The notes beneath the pieces were generated by a model, which saw only the letters and a program-made list of their open reading frames with translations, was not told the DNA's origin and searched no databases. A stretch of DNA of 64,000 nucleotides. Origin: Betaproteobacteria bacterium. GTDB lineage: Bacteria > Pseudomonadota > Gammaproteobacteria > Burkholderiales > Thiobacillaceae. Made by a program: the position numbers and the translations under genes. Below, piece by piece: positions 49,911 through 59,919 of this stretch (the first letter of the stretch is position 1; each line of letters opens with the position of its first letter). Location: assembly GCA_016219425.1 (NCBI GenBank), contig JACRNB010000010.1:186001-250000 (forward strand), read 5' to 3'.

Positions 49911-50035
49911 GCTCCCCTCCCCCTCCGGGGGAGGGGCTGGGGGGCGAGACGGGGGTTTCGCTGAGCATGCTCAGCGCCCGTCGAGCGGCCCCGGCATGCA
50001 GGCCGGGGCGCGCCCTGCAAGGGAGGGAGCAACGG
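49911..50035. repeat. C/G-rich palindromic repeat inside the MmeI-like gene (4)
   Basis: Left arm as in the other copies ([14 protein letters not shown]); the right part is rearranged, with CTGAGCATGCTCAG and a GCCCCGGCATGCAGGCCGGG hairpin inside. Still in frame. Confidence 0.8.
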
Positions 50036-50145
50036 TAAGGGACGAGCAACTGCTGCACCGCCTCGCCGCTCTCAACACCCAACGCGCCGCCGAAGAGGCC
50101 CAGGGCCATATCCGCTGGCTGCGTCCGGCGTTCCAGACCCCCGAG

Positions 50146-50257
50146 GCCCGTAGCCCGGATGCAGCGCAGCGGAATCCGGGGCTGTTGCTGGAAGAGGGGG
50201 AGGGCGAGGCCGCGGCCCTGGATTCCGGGGCTGTCGCCCCTGCATCCAGGCTACGCC
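50146..50257. repeat. GTAGCCCGGATGCAGCGCAG-type repeat inside the MmeI-like gene (5)
   Basis: Outer arms TAGCCCGGATGCAG and CTGCATCCAGGCTA with inner GGAATCCGGGGCTG/GGATTCCGGGGCTG segments. A different dispersed family from the C/G-rich one, also in frame (read as RSPDAAQRNPG). Confidence 0.8.
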
Positions 50258-50487
50258 CCGCCGACCGCCAGCCCTGGCCCGCCGCCCTGCCGGAACAGGT
50301 GGCCGCTGTGGCCGCCGTGCTGCGCGTCGCCCTGACCCCGCTGACGGAGTCGGACATCGCCGCCCGCTTCGCCGGCAAGGGGCCGTGGAAGAAGCGCTTG
50401 CCGCAACTGCTGGATACCCTCGTCGCCCTGGGCCGCGCCCGGCAGGCAGGGGAGGGCTTCGTGAGCGCCAATCAATAGAAATAACTG

Positions 50488-50515
50488 TTGGCTATATAAA
50501 TTGACTGAATAGAAT
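50488..50515 (+). promoter_or_regulatory. Possible sigma-70 promoter of the rhodanese gene
   Basis: TTGGCT and TAGAAT with a 16-base A/T-rich spacer, right after the MmeI-like gene and about 125 bases before the rhodanese ATG. The rest of 50479-50642 holds nothing else I can identify. Confidence 0.4.
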
Positions 50516-50642
50516 GAAATCAGACCTTCGATTCCTGAGCGCCATGACCTTGCCGATACCTCCGTTTTTCCCTCTCCTGGTTCGATGTCGGTGCTGCGCT
50601 TCTGTCCACAGCACCGCATGAATTGACCACCTGGAGACCGCC

Positions 50643-51029
50643 ATGAAACACCTGACCCCGAAAGAAACCGCTGATTTTCTGCATGCCAACCCCAACGCCG
50701 TGTTCATCGACTGCCGCTCGGAATGGGAATTCCTGTTCGTGGGCCACCCCATCGGTTCCATCCTGATTCCCTGGTACGAGGGTGAGAACTGGGATCTGAA
50801 CCCGCGTTTTCTCGGCGAAGTGCGCATCGCCACCTCCCATAACCGCCCGGTGGTGCTGATCTGCCGTTCCGGTAACCGCTCGCGCGAGGCGGGGGAGTTC
50901 CTGGATCAGCATGGCTTCCCGGAGGTCTACAACGTGCTGTTTGGGTTTGAGGGGGAGCTGGATGAAAATCATCGGCGCTCCACCCAGAACGGCTGGCGTT
51001 TCGATGGATTGCCCTGGGAACAATGCTGA
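50643..51029 (+). CDS. Rhodanese-like sulfurtransferase
   Basis: 128-residue single-domain rhodanese, cytosolic. FIDCRSEWEFLFVGHPIGS corresponds to the CH2A region; the active-site loop is LICRSGNRSREAG with catalytic Cys in CRSGNR. Donor and acceptor are unknown; such proteins move sulfane sulphur. Stands between the accessory island and two small exported proteins. No clear operon partner. Confidence 0.9.
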   Translation: MKHLTPKETADFLHANPNAVFIDCRSEWEFLFVGHPIGSILIPWYEGENWDLNPRFLGEVRIATSHNRPVVLICRSGNRSREAGEFLDQHGFPEVYNVLFGFEGELDENHRRSTQNGWRFDGLPWEQC

Positions 51030-51057
51030 TTGAGCGCAGGTTGAACGGAGGATGGTC

Positions 51058-51381
51058 ATGAACATGCACAGGCTGGTCGCGCTGGCGGCCCTGTTGGGCG
51101 GAGGGGCCGAGGCGGCTTCGCTGGAAAAGTATTCCGAACCCGCCGCCCCCCTCCAGGCGTTTCCGGCGCAAAACATGCCGGCGCCGCCGCGACCGATGTT
51201 GACGCCCTTGAGCGTGCGTCAGCAGCAGGCCCTGGCGACGCTGCGCAAGCTGTCCCCCCCGGAACGCAGAAAATGGCTGGAGTCGTTTGCCAGCCGCGAG
51301 AGGGAGGCGGTCAGCCGGAAGAACTACGAGGCGGCGCGCTATTACCGTGACATCCTGACCGAAGCGCAGAGGGGGCAATGA
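51058..51381 (+). CDS. Small exported protein of unknown function
   Basis: 107 residues from the ATG at MNMHRLVALAALLG, chosen because GGAGG lies 6 bases upstream. Signal peptide ending near AEAA, a Pro-rich stretch, then a charged helical region (RQQQALATLRKLSPPERRKW, NYEAARYYRDILTEA). Coupled by stop/start overlap to the next gene. Confidence 0.65.
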   Translation: MNMHRLVALAALLGGGAEAASLEKYSEPAAPLQAFPAQNMPAPPRPMLTPLSVRQQQALATLRKLSPPERRKWLESFASREREAVSRKNYEAARYYRDILTEAQRGQ

Positions 51382-51839
51382 TGCGTATCCTGTTTTTTCT
51401 GGTTTGCGTCCTGTTTTCCAACGCCTGGGCGCAGGAGGCTGCGCCCCAGCCTTCGCCCGCGCAGGGCCCGGATATCGCTGATTTCTACTACCAGCCCGTT
51501 CCCGCCCCCGCTCCCGTTGCGGTGGAGCAGGTCGCTCCGCGCCCCGTTCAGGAGCAGCGCATCAGCAATGAGTTCTGGTATGTGCTCATGCTGGGCGGGC
51601 TGAGTCTGGCCTCGTTGACCGTGGTGCTGTATTTCCTGCGTTCCAGGAACACCGCGGCGCGGGAGATGGTGAGCGCCGCCGGGCTGATTCTGATCACCTT
51701 CGGCACCATCATTCTGGTGCTGGTGGTGGACACCTCGGAACAACTGACGGCAGCCACTGGCATCCTCGGGGCCATTGCCGGGTATCTGTTCCGGTCGGCT
51801 CAGGAAGAGGCCCCGCCCGCCGCCCCTCCGGCGGATTGA
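51378..51839 (+). CDS. Exported/membrane protein of unknown function
   Basis: 153 residues. Signal peptide (ILFFLVCVLFSNAWA), a Pro/Ala/Gln-rich extracytoplasmic stretch, then two membrane helices (WYVLMLGGLSLASLTVVLYFL and AGLILITFGTIILVLVV) and a Pro-rich tail. ATGATG gives two equivalent starts. Stops 1 base before the convergent dut stop. Probably works with the small exported protein before it. Confidence 0.65.
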   Translation: MMRILFFLVCVLFSNAWAQEAAPQPSPAQGPDIADFYYQPVPAPAPVAVEQVAPRPVQEQRISNEFWYVLMLGGLSLASLTVVLYFLRSRNTAAREMVSAAGLILITFGTIILVLVVDTSEQLTAATGILGAIAGYLFRSAQEEAPPAAPPAD

Positions 51840-52286
51840 TCAGCCCTTGCCGGTGCTGCCGAAGCCGCCTTCGCCGCGGTGGCTGGCGTCGAACTCGTCC
51901 ACCAGGTTGAACTGCGCCTGCACCACCGGGACGATGACCATCTGCGCGATGCGCTCGAATGGCTGCACGGTGAAGGGTTCGGCGCCCCGGTTCCATAGCG
52001 AGACCATGAGCTGGCCCTGGTAGTCGGAGTCGATCAGGCCGACCAGGTTGCCCAGCACCACCCCATGCTTATGCCCCAGGCCGGAACGCGGCAGGATCAT
52101 GGCGGCGTAGCCGGGGTCGGCCAGGTGCATGGCCATGCCGGTGGGGATCAACTTCGTTTCCCCCGGATTCAGGGTGAGGGCGGCTTCCAGGCAGGCGCGC
52201 AGGTCGAGTCCGGCGCTGCCGGGGGTGGCGTAATGGGGGAGCGGGTCTTTGACGCGGGGGTCGAGGATCTTGAGGTCGATGTGCAT
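51840..52286 (-). CDS. dut: Deoxyuridine 5'-triphosphate nucleotidohydrolase
   Basis: Hydrolyses dUTP to dUMP, keeping uracil out of DNA. 148 residues with the five trimeric dUTPase motifs: [43 protein letters not shown] and the C-terminal GEGGFGSTG arm. Downstream of coaBC on the same strand, the common dut-coaBC neighbourhood, but separated here by a dispersed repeat. Confidence 0.97.
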   Translation of the reverse strand: MHIDLKILDPRVKDPLPHYATPGSAGLDLRACLEAALTLNPGETKLIPTGMAMHLADPGYAAMILPRSGLGHKHGVVLGNLVGLIDSDYQGQLMVSLWNRGAEPFTVQPFERIAQMVIVPVVQAQFNLVDEFDASHRGEGGFGSTGKG

Positions 52287-52315
52287 GACGGTTTCGTGGT
52301 CAACAAGGATGGGGT

Positions 52316-52394
52316 TGTAGGAGCCCGGCTGCGCCGGGCGATGCGAGGGTGGCCGGGGTGAGCGGCAGATCGCCCGGCGTAGCCGGGCTCCTAC
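52316..52394. repeat. Palindromic dispersed repeat (GTAGGAGCCCGGCT type) between coaBC and dut
   Basis: Full palindrome with arms TGTAGGAGCCCGGCTGCGCC and complement. Occupies most of the coaBC-dut gap. Confidence 0.9.
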
Positions 52395-52410
52395 GGGCGG
52401 GCGGGGAGCG

Positions 52411-53598
52411 TCAAGGGTAACTCTCGTTGTACAGCCGCGCGACGTGTGCGATCAGGCGGCGCGCCTGGGTGAGCTTGTCGGCCTTGTCCAGTACATGCCG
52501 CCCGGCGTCGTCGAGCAGGATCAACTGCACTTCGTCTCGGCCCACCGCCTGTTTCACGTCGTTGGCGACGATCAACGGCAGGTGCTTGCGGCGGCGTTTC
52601 AGCTCGGCGTATTCCTCGATGTTCTCGCTCTCGGCGGCGAAGCCGACGCAGAAGGGCGGCTCGGCGCGGCTGCTGATGTTGGCGAGGATGTCCGGGTTGG
52701 GCGCGAGTTCCAGGGTGAGGATGTGGGCGTCCTTCTTGATCTTCTGTTCGGAGGGGTTGAGCACGTAGTAGTCGGCCACGGCGGCTACGGCGATGAAGAT
52801 GTGGGCGTTCCGCACCACCGATTCCACCGCGCCCAGCATCTCCTTGCTGCTGATGACGGGGATGGTGCGGGCTTCGCGCGGCGGGGTCAGGCTGGTGGGG
52901 CCGCTGACCAGGGTGACTTCCGCCCCGGCTTCCACGGCGGCGCGCGCCACGGCGTAGCCCATCTTGCCGGAACTCAGGTTGGTGATGCCGCGCACCGCGT
53001 CGATGGTCTCGAAGGTGGGGCCGGCGGTGATGACCACCTTGAGACCCTTGAGCCGCTTGGGCTGGAACCAGGCGGCGACGGCGGCCTGGAGGTCTTCCGG
53101 CTCCAGCATGCGCCCCGGCCCGACCTCGCCGCAGGCCTGCTCGCCGTGGTCCGGGCCGAGCAGTTCGACATCGTCTTCGAGCAGCTGGCGCACGTTGCGC
53201 TGGGTGGCGGGGGCCTCCCACATCTGCCGGTTCATCGCCGGCGCGGCGAGCAGGGGGCAGTCGCGCGCGAGGCAGAGGGTGGAGAGCAGGTCGTCGGCGC
53301 GGCCTTGCGCCAGCTTGGCAAGAAAGTCGGCGCTGGCGGGGGCGACCAGGATGGCGTCGGCGTTGCGCGAGAGGTCGATGTGGGCCATGCCGTTGTCCAC
53401 GCGCGCGTCCCACAGGTCGGTGAACACGGGTTGGCCGGTGAGGGCCTGGAAGGTGGCCGGGCCGATGAAGTGGCGCGCGGCCTCGGTCATCACCACGCGC
53501 ACCTCGAAGCCGTCCTTGGTCAGCAATCGGGCCAGTTCCGCCGCCTTGTAGGCGGCGACGCCGCCGGTCACGCCGAGGAGGATGCGTTTGCCTTGCAT
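52411..53598 (-). CDS. coaBC: Bifunctional phosphopantothenoylcysteine decarboxylase/phosphopantothenate-cysteine ligase
   Basis: Two successive steps of CoA synthesis. 395 residues: the FMN-dependent decarboxylase domain ([17 protein letters not shown], catalytic His in [20 protein letters not shown]) spans about 1-185; the ligase domain ([24 protein letters not shown], then [14 protein letters not shown]) fills the rest. GCAAGG sits at the start region. Divergent from phoU. Confidence 0.97.
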   Translation of the reverse strand: MQGKRILLGVTGGVAAYKAAELARLLTKDGFEVRVVMTEAARHFIGPATFQALTGQPVFTDLWDARVDNGMAHIDLSRNADAILVAPASADFLAKLAQGRADDLLSTLCLARDCPLLAAPAMNRQMWEAPATQRNVRQLLEDDVELLGPDHGEQACGEVGPGRMLEPEDLQAAVAAWFQPKRLKGLKVVITAGPTFETIDAVRGITNLSSGKMGYAVARAAVEAGAEVTLVSGPTSLTPPREARTIPVISSKEMLGAVESVVRNAHIFIAVAAVADYYVLNPSEQKIKKDAHILTLELAPNPDILANISSRAEPPFCVGFAAESENIEEYAELKRRRKHLPLIVANDVKQAVGRDEVQLILLDDAGRHVLDKADKLTQARRLIAHVARLYNESYP

Positions 53599-53707
53599 GG
53601 GCGCGCCTCATTCATGTAACGAACCGGGCGCATTGTATGCGGGGCAAGGGGCGGTGAAATGTCCGTCCGCTTCACAGAGTTGTCATATTCGCCGAATTGG
53701 CGCGACC

Positions 53708-53713
53708 TATAAT
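53708..53713 (+). promoter_or_regulatory. -10 element of the phoU promoter
   Basis: Perfect TATAAT 37 bases before the phoU ATG. A TTGTCA lies 22 bases upstream, too far for a normal -35; TTGTCAT is half of a possible Pho box but the second half is not present. Confidence 0.5.
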
Positions 53714-53750
53714 CCCGCGTCAGCCCGAGTCCCGGCAGGAGACGAAATAA

Positions 53751-54452
53751 ATGCCCAGTGAACATATCTACAAGCAGTTTGACGCCGATCTGGAGGCCGT
53801 GCGCGCCCGCGTACTGGAGATGGGCGGTCTGGTGGAGGAGCAGGTCAACAAGGCGATAGAGGCCTTGATCAGCGGCGACTCGGAGTTGGCCGAAGAAGTG
53901 GTGGCCAGGGATACGCAGGTGAATTCCATGGAGGTGGCGGCGGACGAGGCATGCACCCACATCATCGCCCTGCGCCAGCCCACCGCGGGCGATCTGCGCA
54001 TGATCCTGACCATCATCAAGACCATCACTGACCTGGAACGCATCGGCGACGAGGCTTCCAAGATCGCCCGCTTTGCCATCAAGAGCAACGAAGCGGACCG
54101 CGTCATGGTGCCCCGCTTCAACGAGATCAAATACATGGCGGAGCTGACCACCAAGATGCTGCGCGAATCCCTGGACGCCTTTGCGCGTCTGGACGTCTCC
54201 GGCGCCGGCGCGGTGGCGCGCCAGGACATCGAGGTGGACGATGAATTCCACCGCATCACGCGCCACCTCATCACCTTCATGATGGAAGACCCGCGCACCA
54301 TCTCCACCTTCATCGACCTGCTGTTTGTGGTGAAGGCCATCGAGCGCATCGGCGACCACGCCAAGAACATGTCCGAATATGTGGTGTTCATGGTCAAGGG
54401 CAAGGACGTGCGCCACACCACCATCGAGCAGTTGGAGCAGGAAATTCAGTAG
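53751..54452 (+). CDS. phoU: Phosphate signalling protein PhoU
   Basis: 233-residue all-helical protein made of two three-helix PhoU repeats; metal-binding signatures ERIGDEASKIAR and ERIGDHAKNMSEYV are intact. It links the Pst phosphate transporter to the PhoR kinase and dampens the Pho response. Pst genes are not adjacent, so it is a stand-alone copy. GCAGGAGA precedes the start. Ends at a strong terminator. Confidence 0.96.
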   Translation: MPSEHIYKQFDADLEAVRARVLEMGGLVEEQVNKAIEALISGDSELAEEVVARDTQVNSMEVAADEACTHIIALRQPTAGDLRMILTIIKTITDLERIGDEASKIARFAIKSNEADRVMVPRFNEIKYMAELTTKMLRESLDAFARLDVSGAGAVARQDIEVDDEFHRITRHLITFMMEDPRTISTFIDLLFVVKAIERIGDHAKNMSEYVVFMVKGKDVRHTTIEQLEQEIQ

Positions 54453-54468
54453 GGCGACCTGCGTCAGC

Positions 54469-54500
54469 AAAAAAGGGCCGGAGCGATCCGGCCCTTTTTT
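54469..54500 (+). terminator. Rho-independent terminator after phoU
   Basis: A 14-base-pair stem, AAAAAAGGGCCGGA with its complement, GCGA loop and a T-run. Begins 17 bases after the phoU stop. Confidence 0.95.
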
Positions 54501-54531
54501 CGTTCAGCCTGGAAACCGTTGTCGAAACGCG

Positions 54532-54591
54532 TGTAGGTGCGAATTCATTCGCACAATCAATGACTTTTGTGCGAATGAATTCGCACCTACA
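54532..54591. repeat. Palindromic dispersed repeat (GTAGGTGCGAATTCATTCGCAC type), copy 2
   Basis: Same arms as the copy at 5632, with a different A/T-rich loop. Lies between the convergent phoU and HD-GYP genes. Confidence 0.88.
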
Positions 54592-54660
54592 GATAACTCG
54601 TAACGCATTGAATCGTCATGAATTTATCCGTCAACTGCGTTTTCTTGGTTCAGTGCTTCC

Positions 54661-55896
54661 TTAAGCGCCCAGCCAGCGTTTGGGGTCGATGCCCCAGGCT
54701 TCGAATTCCTCGTGCCCGACCACCCGGTCGGTGCAGCCGTGGCGGGACAGGTCCAGGTCTTCCGGCGGCAGGTAGCGGCGATGCTCGGCGTGGTAGATCA
54801 CCTTCACCACGGGTTGCAGCGAGTTGGCCTCGTGCTGTTCCATGACCAGCGCCAGACGCCCGCTTTCCAGCCGTACCAGGGTGCCGGTGGGGTAGATGCC
54901 GACGCTGCGGATGAAGGACTTCACCAGGGCCGGGTCGAAGTGGAAACCGCTCCATTCCAGCAGGCGGCCCAGCGCGGCGGTGGGGGACATGCCTTTGTGA
55001 TAGACGCGGTCGGAGGTGAGGGCGTCATAGACATCGACGATGGCCCCCATGCGCCCGTACAGGGAGATGCCTTCGCCCTTGAGTTTGTTGGGGTAGCCGG
55101 AGCCGTCGTGGCGCTCGTGGTGCTGGCCGGCGACATCCAGCGCCACCTGGCTGATGCCGGGCGTGTTTTGCAGGATGACGATGCTCTGCACCACATGCGA
55201 CTTCATCTTGGCGAACTCGGCCTCGGTGAGCTTGGCGGGTTTGTTGAGGATGTCGTCCGGCACCTTGGCCTTGCCCACGTCGTGCAGCAGCCCGCCCAGG
55301 GCAATCTCCTTGATCAGCGCCCGTTCCAGCTTGAGGGAACGGGCAAAGGACACCAGCAGGGCGCAGACCGAGACCGAGTGCTGGAAGGTGTAGTTGTCGT
55401 GGTCTTTGAGGCGGCCCAGCGGCAGCAGGGCGTCCTGGTTGCGGAAGATGGAATCGACCATGTTTTCCACCATGGGCTCCACCTGTTCCAGTTCGATCTG
55501 CTTGCCCAGGCGTACATCGTTGAGCATGCCCTTGACCACCTGGTTGGCCTCGGTGTGGAGCTTGCGGGCGCGTTCGATTTCCTGACGCAGTTCGACCCGG
55601 CGCGGCTCCTCCTCCGGGGTCTGGACGATGGCCACCATGTCCGCCTCGATGGAACGCGCCACCTCTTCCTGGGTGGGCGCATCGTCTCCGGCTACGTCCA
55701 GCCCCTTGCGGGTGTCGATGTAGACCTCGCGCATCCCGAGGGATCGAATCTCCGCCAGCCGCTTGTCGTCCGTGATCTCGAAGCGGTTGGTGGTGAAGGG
55801 GTGGTCCATCCAGGAGCAGTTGATGTCATGGATGTACATGCCGACGCGCAGGGCTTCGAGCGGAACCTTCTTGATCTGCTGGGCGATGTTGGACAT
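54661..55896 (-). CDS. HD-GYP domain protein, probable cyclic-di-GMP phosphodiesterase
   Basis: 411 residues from ATG MSNIAQQIKKVPLEALRVGM; a TTG 16 codons upstream is possible. An N-terminal DUF3391-like domain (VGMYIHDINCSWMDHPF, residues 10-130) precedes the HD-GYP domain: HSVSVCALL, HDVGKAKVPDDILNKP and HHERHDGSGYP, with all metal ligands and the GYP motif present. Expected to break down cyclic di-GMP and promote motility over biofilm. Stands alone, 83 bases downstream of tex. Confidence 0.93.
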   Translation of the reverse strand: MSNIAQQIKKVPLEALRVGMYIHDINCSWMDHPFTTNRFEITDDKRLAEIRSLGMREVYIDTRKGLDVAGDDAPTQEEVARSIEADMVAIVQTPEEEPRRVELRQEIERARKLHTEANQVVKGMLNDVRLGKQIELEQVEPMVENMVDSIFRNQDALLPLGRLKDHDNYTFQHSVSVCALLVSFARSLKLERALIKEIALGGLLHDVGKAKVPDDILNKPAKLTEAEFAKMKSHVVQSIVILQNTPGISQVALDVAGQHHERHDGSGYPNKLKGEGISLYGRMGAIVDVYDALTSDRVYHKGMSPTAALGRLLEWSGFHFDPALVKSFIRSVGIYPTGTLVRLESGRLALVMEQHEANSLQPVVKVIYHAEHRRYLPPEDLDLSRHGCTDRVVGHEEFEAWGIDPKRWLGA

Positions 55897-55979
55897 GACG
55901 GCGTGTGCGAACCGGATGTCCCGCTTATCGGCATGCCCGGTCAAATCTGTAGATTTCGTAGCGCAGGCGCCTGCGCCAC

Positions 55980-58385
<2,406 letters not shown>

Positions 58386-58591
58386 GGTCGAGGCGCGGGG
58401 AAAAGGGTGCGGCAGGATGGGCAAATCGGCGCGGGCCGGCAAGTCTTGACAGACGCGGCCTCCGGGGTGCGACGGAGGTTTCATGCCGAATGTCAAACCT
58501 TAAGTGAGCCATAAGACTGGCCTACGAGAATGAGCCATGCCGAACGCCGAAACGTACGGTAGTTCAGACCTCAACCTTTAAGGAGTTACTC

Positions 58592-58798
58592 ATGAACAAG
58601 ACCCTGATCGCCCTGCTGACCGCCGCTTCCTTCCTGTCCTTTGGCGCCGCCCAGGCTGCCGACAAGCCGATGGACAAGCCCGCCGCCGAAGCCGCCGCTC
58701 CCGCCGGCGACGCCGCCAAGCCCGCCAAGCACGTCAAGAAGGCCAAGCACACCAAGAAGGCCAAGCACGCCAAGAAGGCCGACAGCGCTGCCAAGTAA
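58592..58798 (+). CDS. Small exported Ala/Lys/His-rich protein
   Basis: 68 residues with AAGGAG before the ATG. Signal peptide (TLIALLTAASFLSFGAAQA), an Ala/Pro stretch, then repeated KKAKH units (KHVKKAKHTKKAKHAKKA), giving a strongly basic mature peptide of about 45 residues with four His. It may bind nucleic acid, anionic polymer or metal in the periplasm; no family assigned. It has its own strong terminator, implying a highly expressed monocistronic gene. Confidence 0.75.
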   Translation: MNKTLIALLTAASFLSFGAAQAADKPMDKPAAEAAAPAGDAAKPAKHVKKAKHTKKAKHAKKADSAAK

Positions 58799-58812
58799 TC
58801 CTTTCAGTGCAG

Positions 58813-58844
58813 AAAGGCCGGACGACGCGAGTCGTCCGGCCTTT
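58813..58844 (+). terminator. Rho-independent terminator after the small basic exported protein
   Basis: A 14-base-pair stem AAAGGCCGGACGAC with GCGA loop and CCTTTTCT tail, starting 14 bases after the stop. Confidence 0.93.
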
Positions 58845-58863
58845 TCTATTCGAGGGCCGGAAG

Positions 58864-58960
58864 TCCCCCCTTTGAAAAAGGGGGGGCAGGGGGGATTTCT
58901 GAGCCGGCCCGGCTGGCCTCGGTTGCTAAATCCCCCTCAATCCCCCTTTGCAAAGGGGGA
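58864..58960. repeat. TCCCCCCTTTGAAAAAGGGG-type repeat block
   Basis: Two palindromic units (TCCCCCCTTTGAAAAAGGGG and TCCCCCTTTGCAAAGGGGGA) flank a 50-base middle. The right unit supplies the last codons and stop of the pirin gene. The same type is nested in the repeat at 48576. Confidence 0.85.
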
Positions 58961-59797
58961 AGGCGCCAGCGTCAGTCTTCCCGCCCGGTAGTCCGCGATG
59001 GCCTGTTCGATCTCCGCGCGCGTGTTCATGACGAAGGGGCCGTGCTGCACGATGGGTTCGCCCAGGGGCCGCCCCGCCACCAGGATGAAGCGCGCGCCCT
59101 CCCTCCCCGCCTCGATCTCGACGCCTTCCCCCGCGCCCAGCACGGCCAGGGCGTGACGGGGCGCGGGCTGGCCCGCCAAGGCCGCGTCGCCTTCGAACAC
59201 GTAGACGAAACCCTGGTGCGCGGCGGGCACGGCCTGGCGGAAACGCGCGCCGGCGGCGAGCGTCACATCGAGATACAGGACCGAGGTGGCGGGGTCGTCG
59301 ATCACGCCTTCCCGCCCCGCATACGACCCCGCCAGCACGCGCACCCGCGTGTGCGCCTCGACCACCTCCGGGATCGCCGCAGCGGCAAACTCCTGATAGG
59401 CCGGGTCGGACATCTTTTCGGCGGCGGGCAGGTTGATCCAGAGCTGAAAACCGCGCATGCGGCCCTCGCTCTGCTGCGGCATCTCGGAGTGCAGTACGCC
59501 GCGCGCCGCCTTCATCCACTGTGCGCCGCCCGCCTTCAGGTCGCCCCGGTTGCCGAGGCTGTCGCGGTGCTCCATGTGGCCGTCCAGCATGTAGGTGAAG
59601 GTGATGAAGCCGCGATGCGGATGCTCGGGAAAACCGGCGATGTATTCGTCCGGGTTGTCGCTGCCGAAGTGGTCGAGCATCAGGAAGGGGTCGAGGTTCT
59701 TCAGGGCCGGCGTGCCGATGCTGCGATGCACGGTCACGCCGGCGCCTTCGCTGATTTCCAGGGCGGGGACGAGTTGCCGGATGGGGCGGGGGGTCAT
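58937..59797 (-). CDS. Pirin family protein
   Basis: Bicupin of 286 residues from MTPRPIRQLVPALE, with AAAGGAG upstream. Metal-binding N-terminal cupin: PHPHRGFITFTYMLDGHMEH and AARGVLHSEMPQ. Relatives act as quercetin dioxygenases or redox-sensing regulators; the activity here is not known. The last residues (APSPFAKGD) are encoded by the neighbouring dispersed repeat, so an insertion has rewritten the C-terminus. A 7-base inverted repeat upstream may be an operator. Divergent from uvrA. Confidence 0.93.
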   Translation of the reverse strand: MTPRPIRQLVPALEISEGAGVTVHRSIGTPALKNLDPFLMLDHFGSDNPDEYIAGFPEHPHRGFITFTYMLDGHMEHRDSLGNRGDLKAGGAQWMKAARGVLHSEMPQQSEGRMRGFQLWINLPAAEKMSDPAYQEFAAAAIPEVVEAHTRVRVLAGSYAGREGVIDDPATSVLYLDVTLAAGARFRQAVPAAHQGFVYVFEGDAALAGQPAPRHALAVLGAGEGVEIEAGREGARFILVAGRPLGEPIVQHGPFVMNTRAEIEQAIADYRAGRLTLAPSPFAKGD

Positions 59798-59811
59798 GGC
59801 GGTCTCCTTTA

Positions 59812-59833
59812 CATAGTGCATATCCCCACTATG
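59812..59833. promoter_or_regulatory. Candidate operator upstream of the pirin gene
   Basis: Inverted repeat CATAGTG-N8-CACTATG, 15 bases before the pirin start, in the position of a repressor site over the promoter. The regulator is unknown and not encoded nearby. Confidence 0.45.
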
Positions 59834-59919
59834 CGGCCCGTTTTCCAGGTTGCAATGCGGTTTGAGCCGCGTCATGACGCCCGCGTATAGTTGGCCGTTT
59901 CTCTCCCACGGCCCTCTCC

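Larger units (their letters stand above)
48433..50478 (+). pseudogene. MmeI-like restriction-modification enzyme, C-terminal half (target recognition)
   Basis: Continues the frame of the preceding half from a GTG two codons after the amber codon; 681 residues. It begins DSADFVMYWWHLAAQQA and FITTNSIRQTFNRRV, the segments that follow NPPF in MmeI-like enzymes, then the target-recognition region, PDNMLVCIAVDDAYALGVLSS and YNKTRCFETFPFP. The methyltransferase catalytic motif is in the other half, so alone it should be inactive. Four repeat blocks (48576, 49077, 49911, 50146) interrupt it in frame and make up much of its Pro/Gly-rich sequence. Confidence 0.8.

Noticed and set aside
53669-53690. 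Pho box upstream of phoU
   Set aside because: Only one TTGTCAT half-site is recognisable; the second 7-base repeat at the required spacing is missing.
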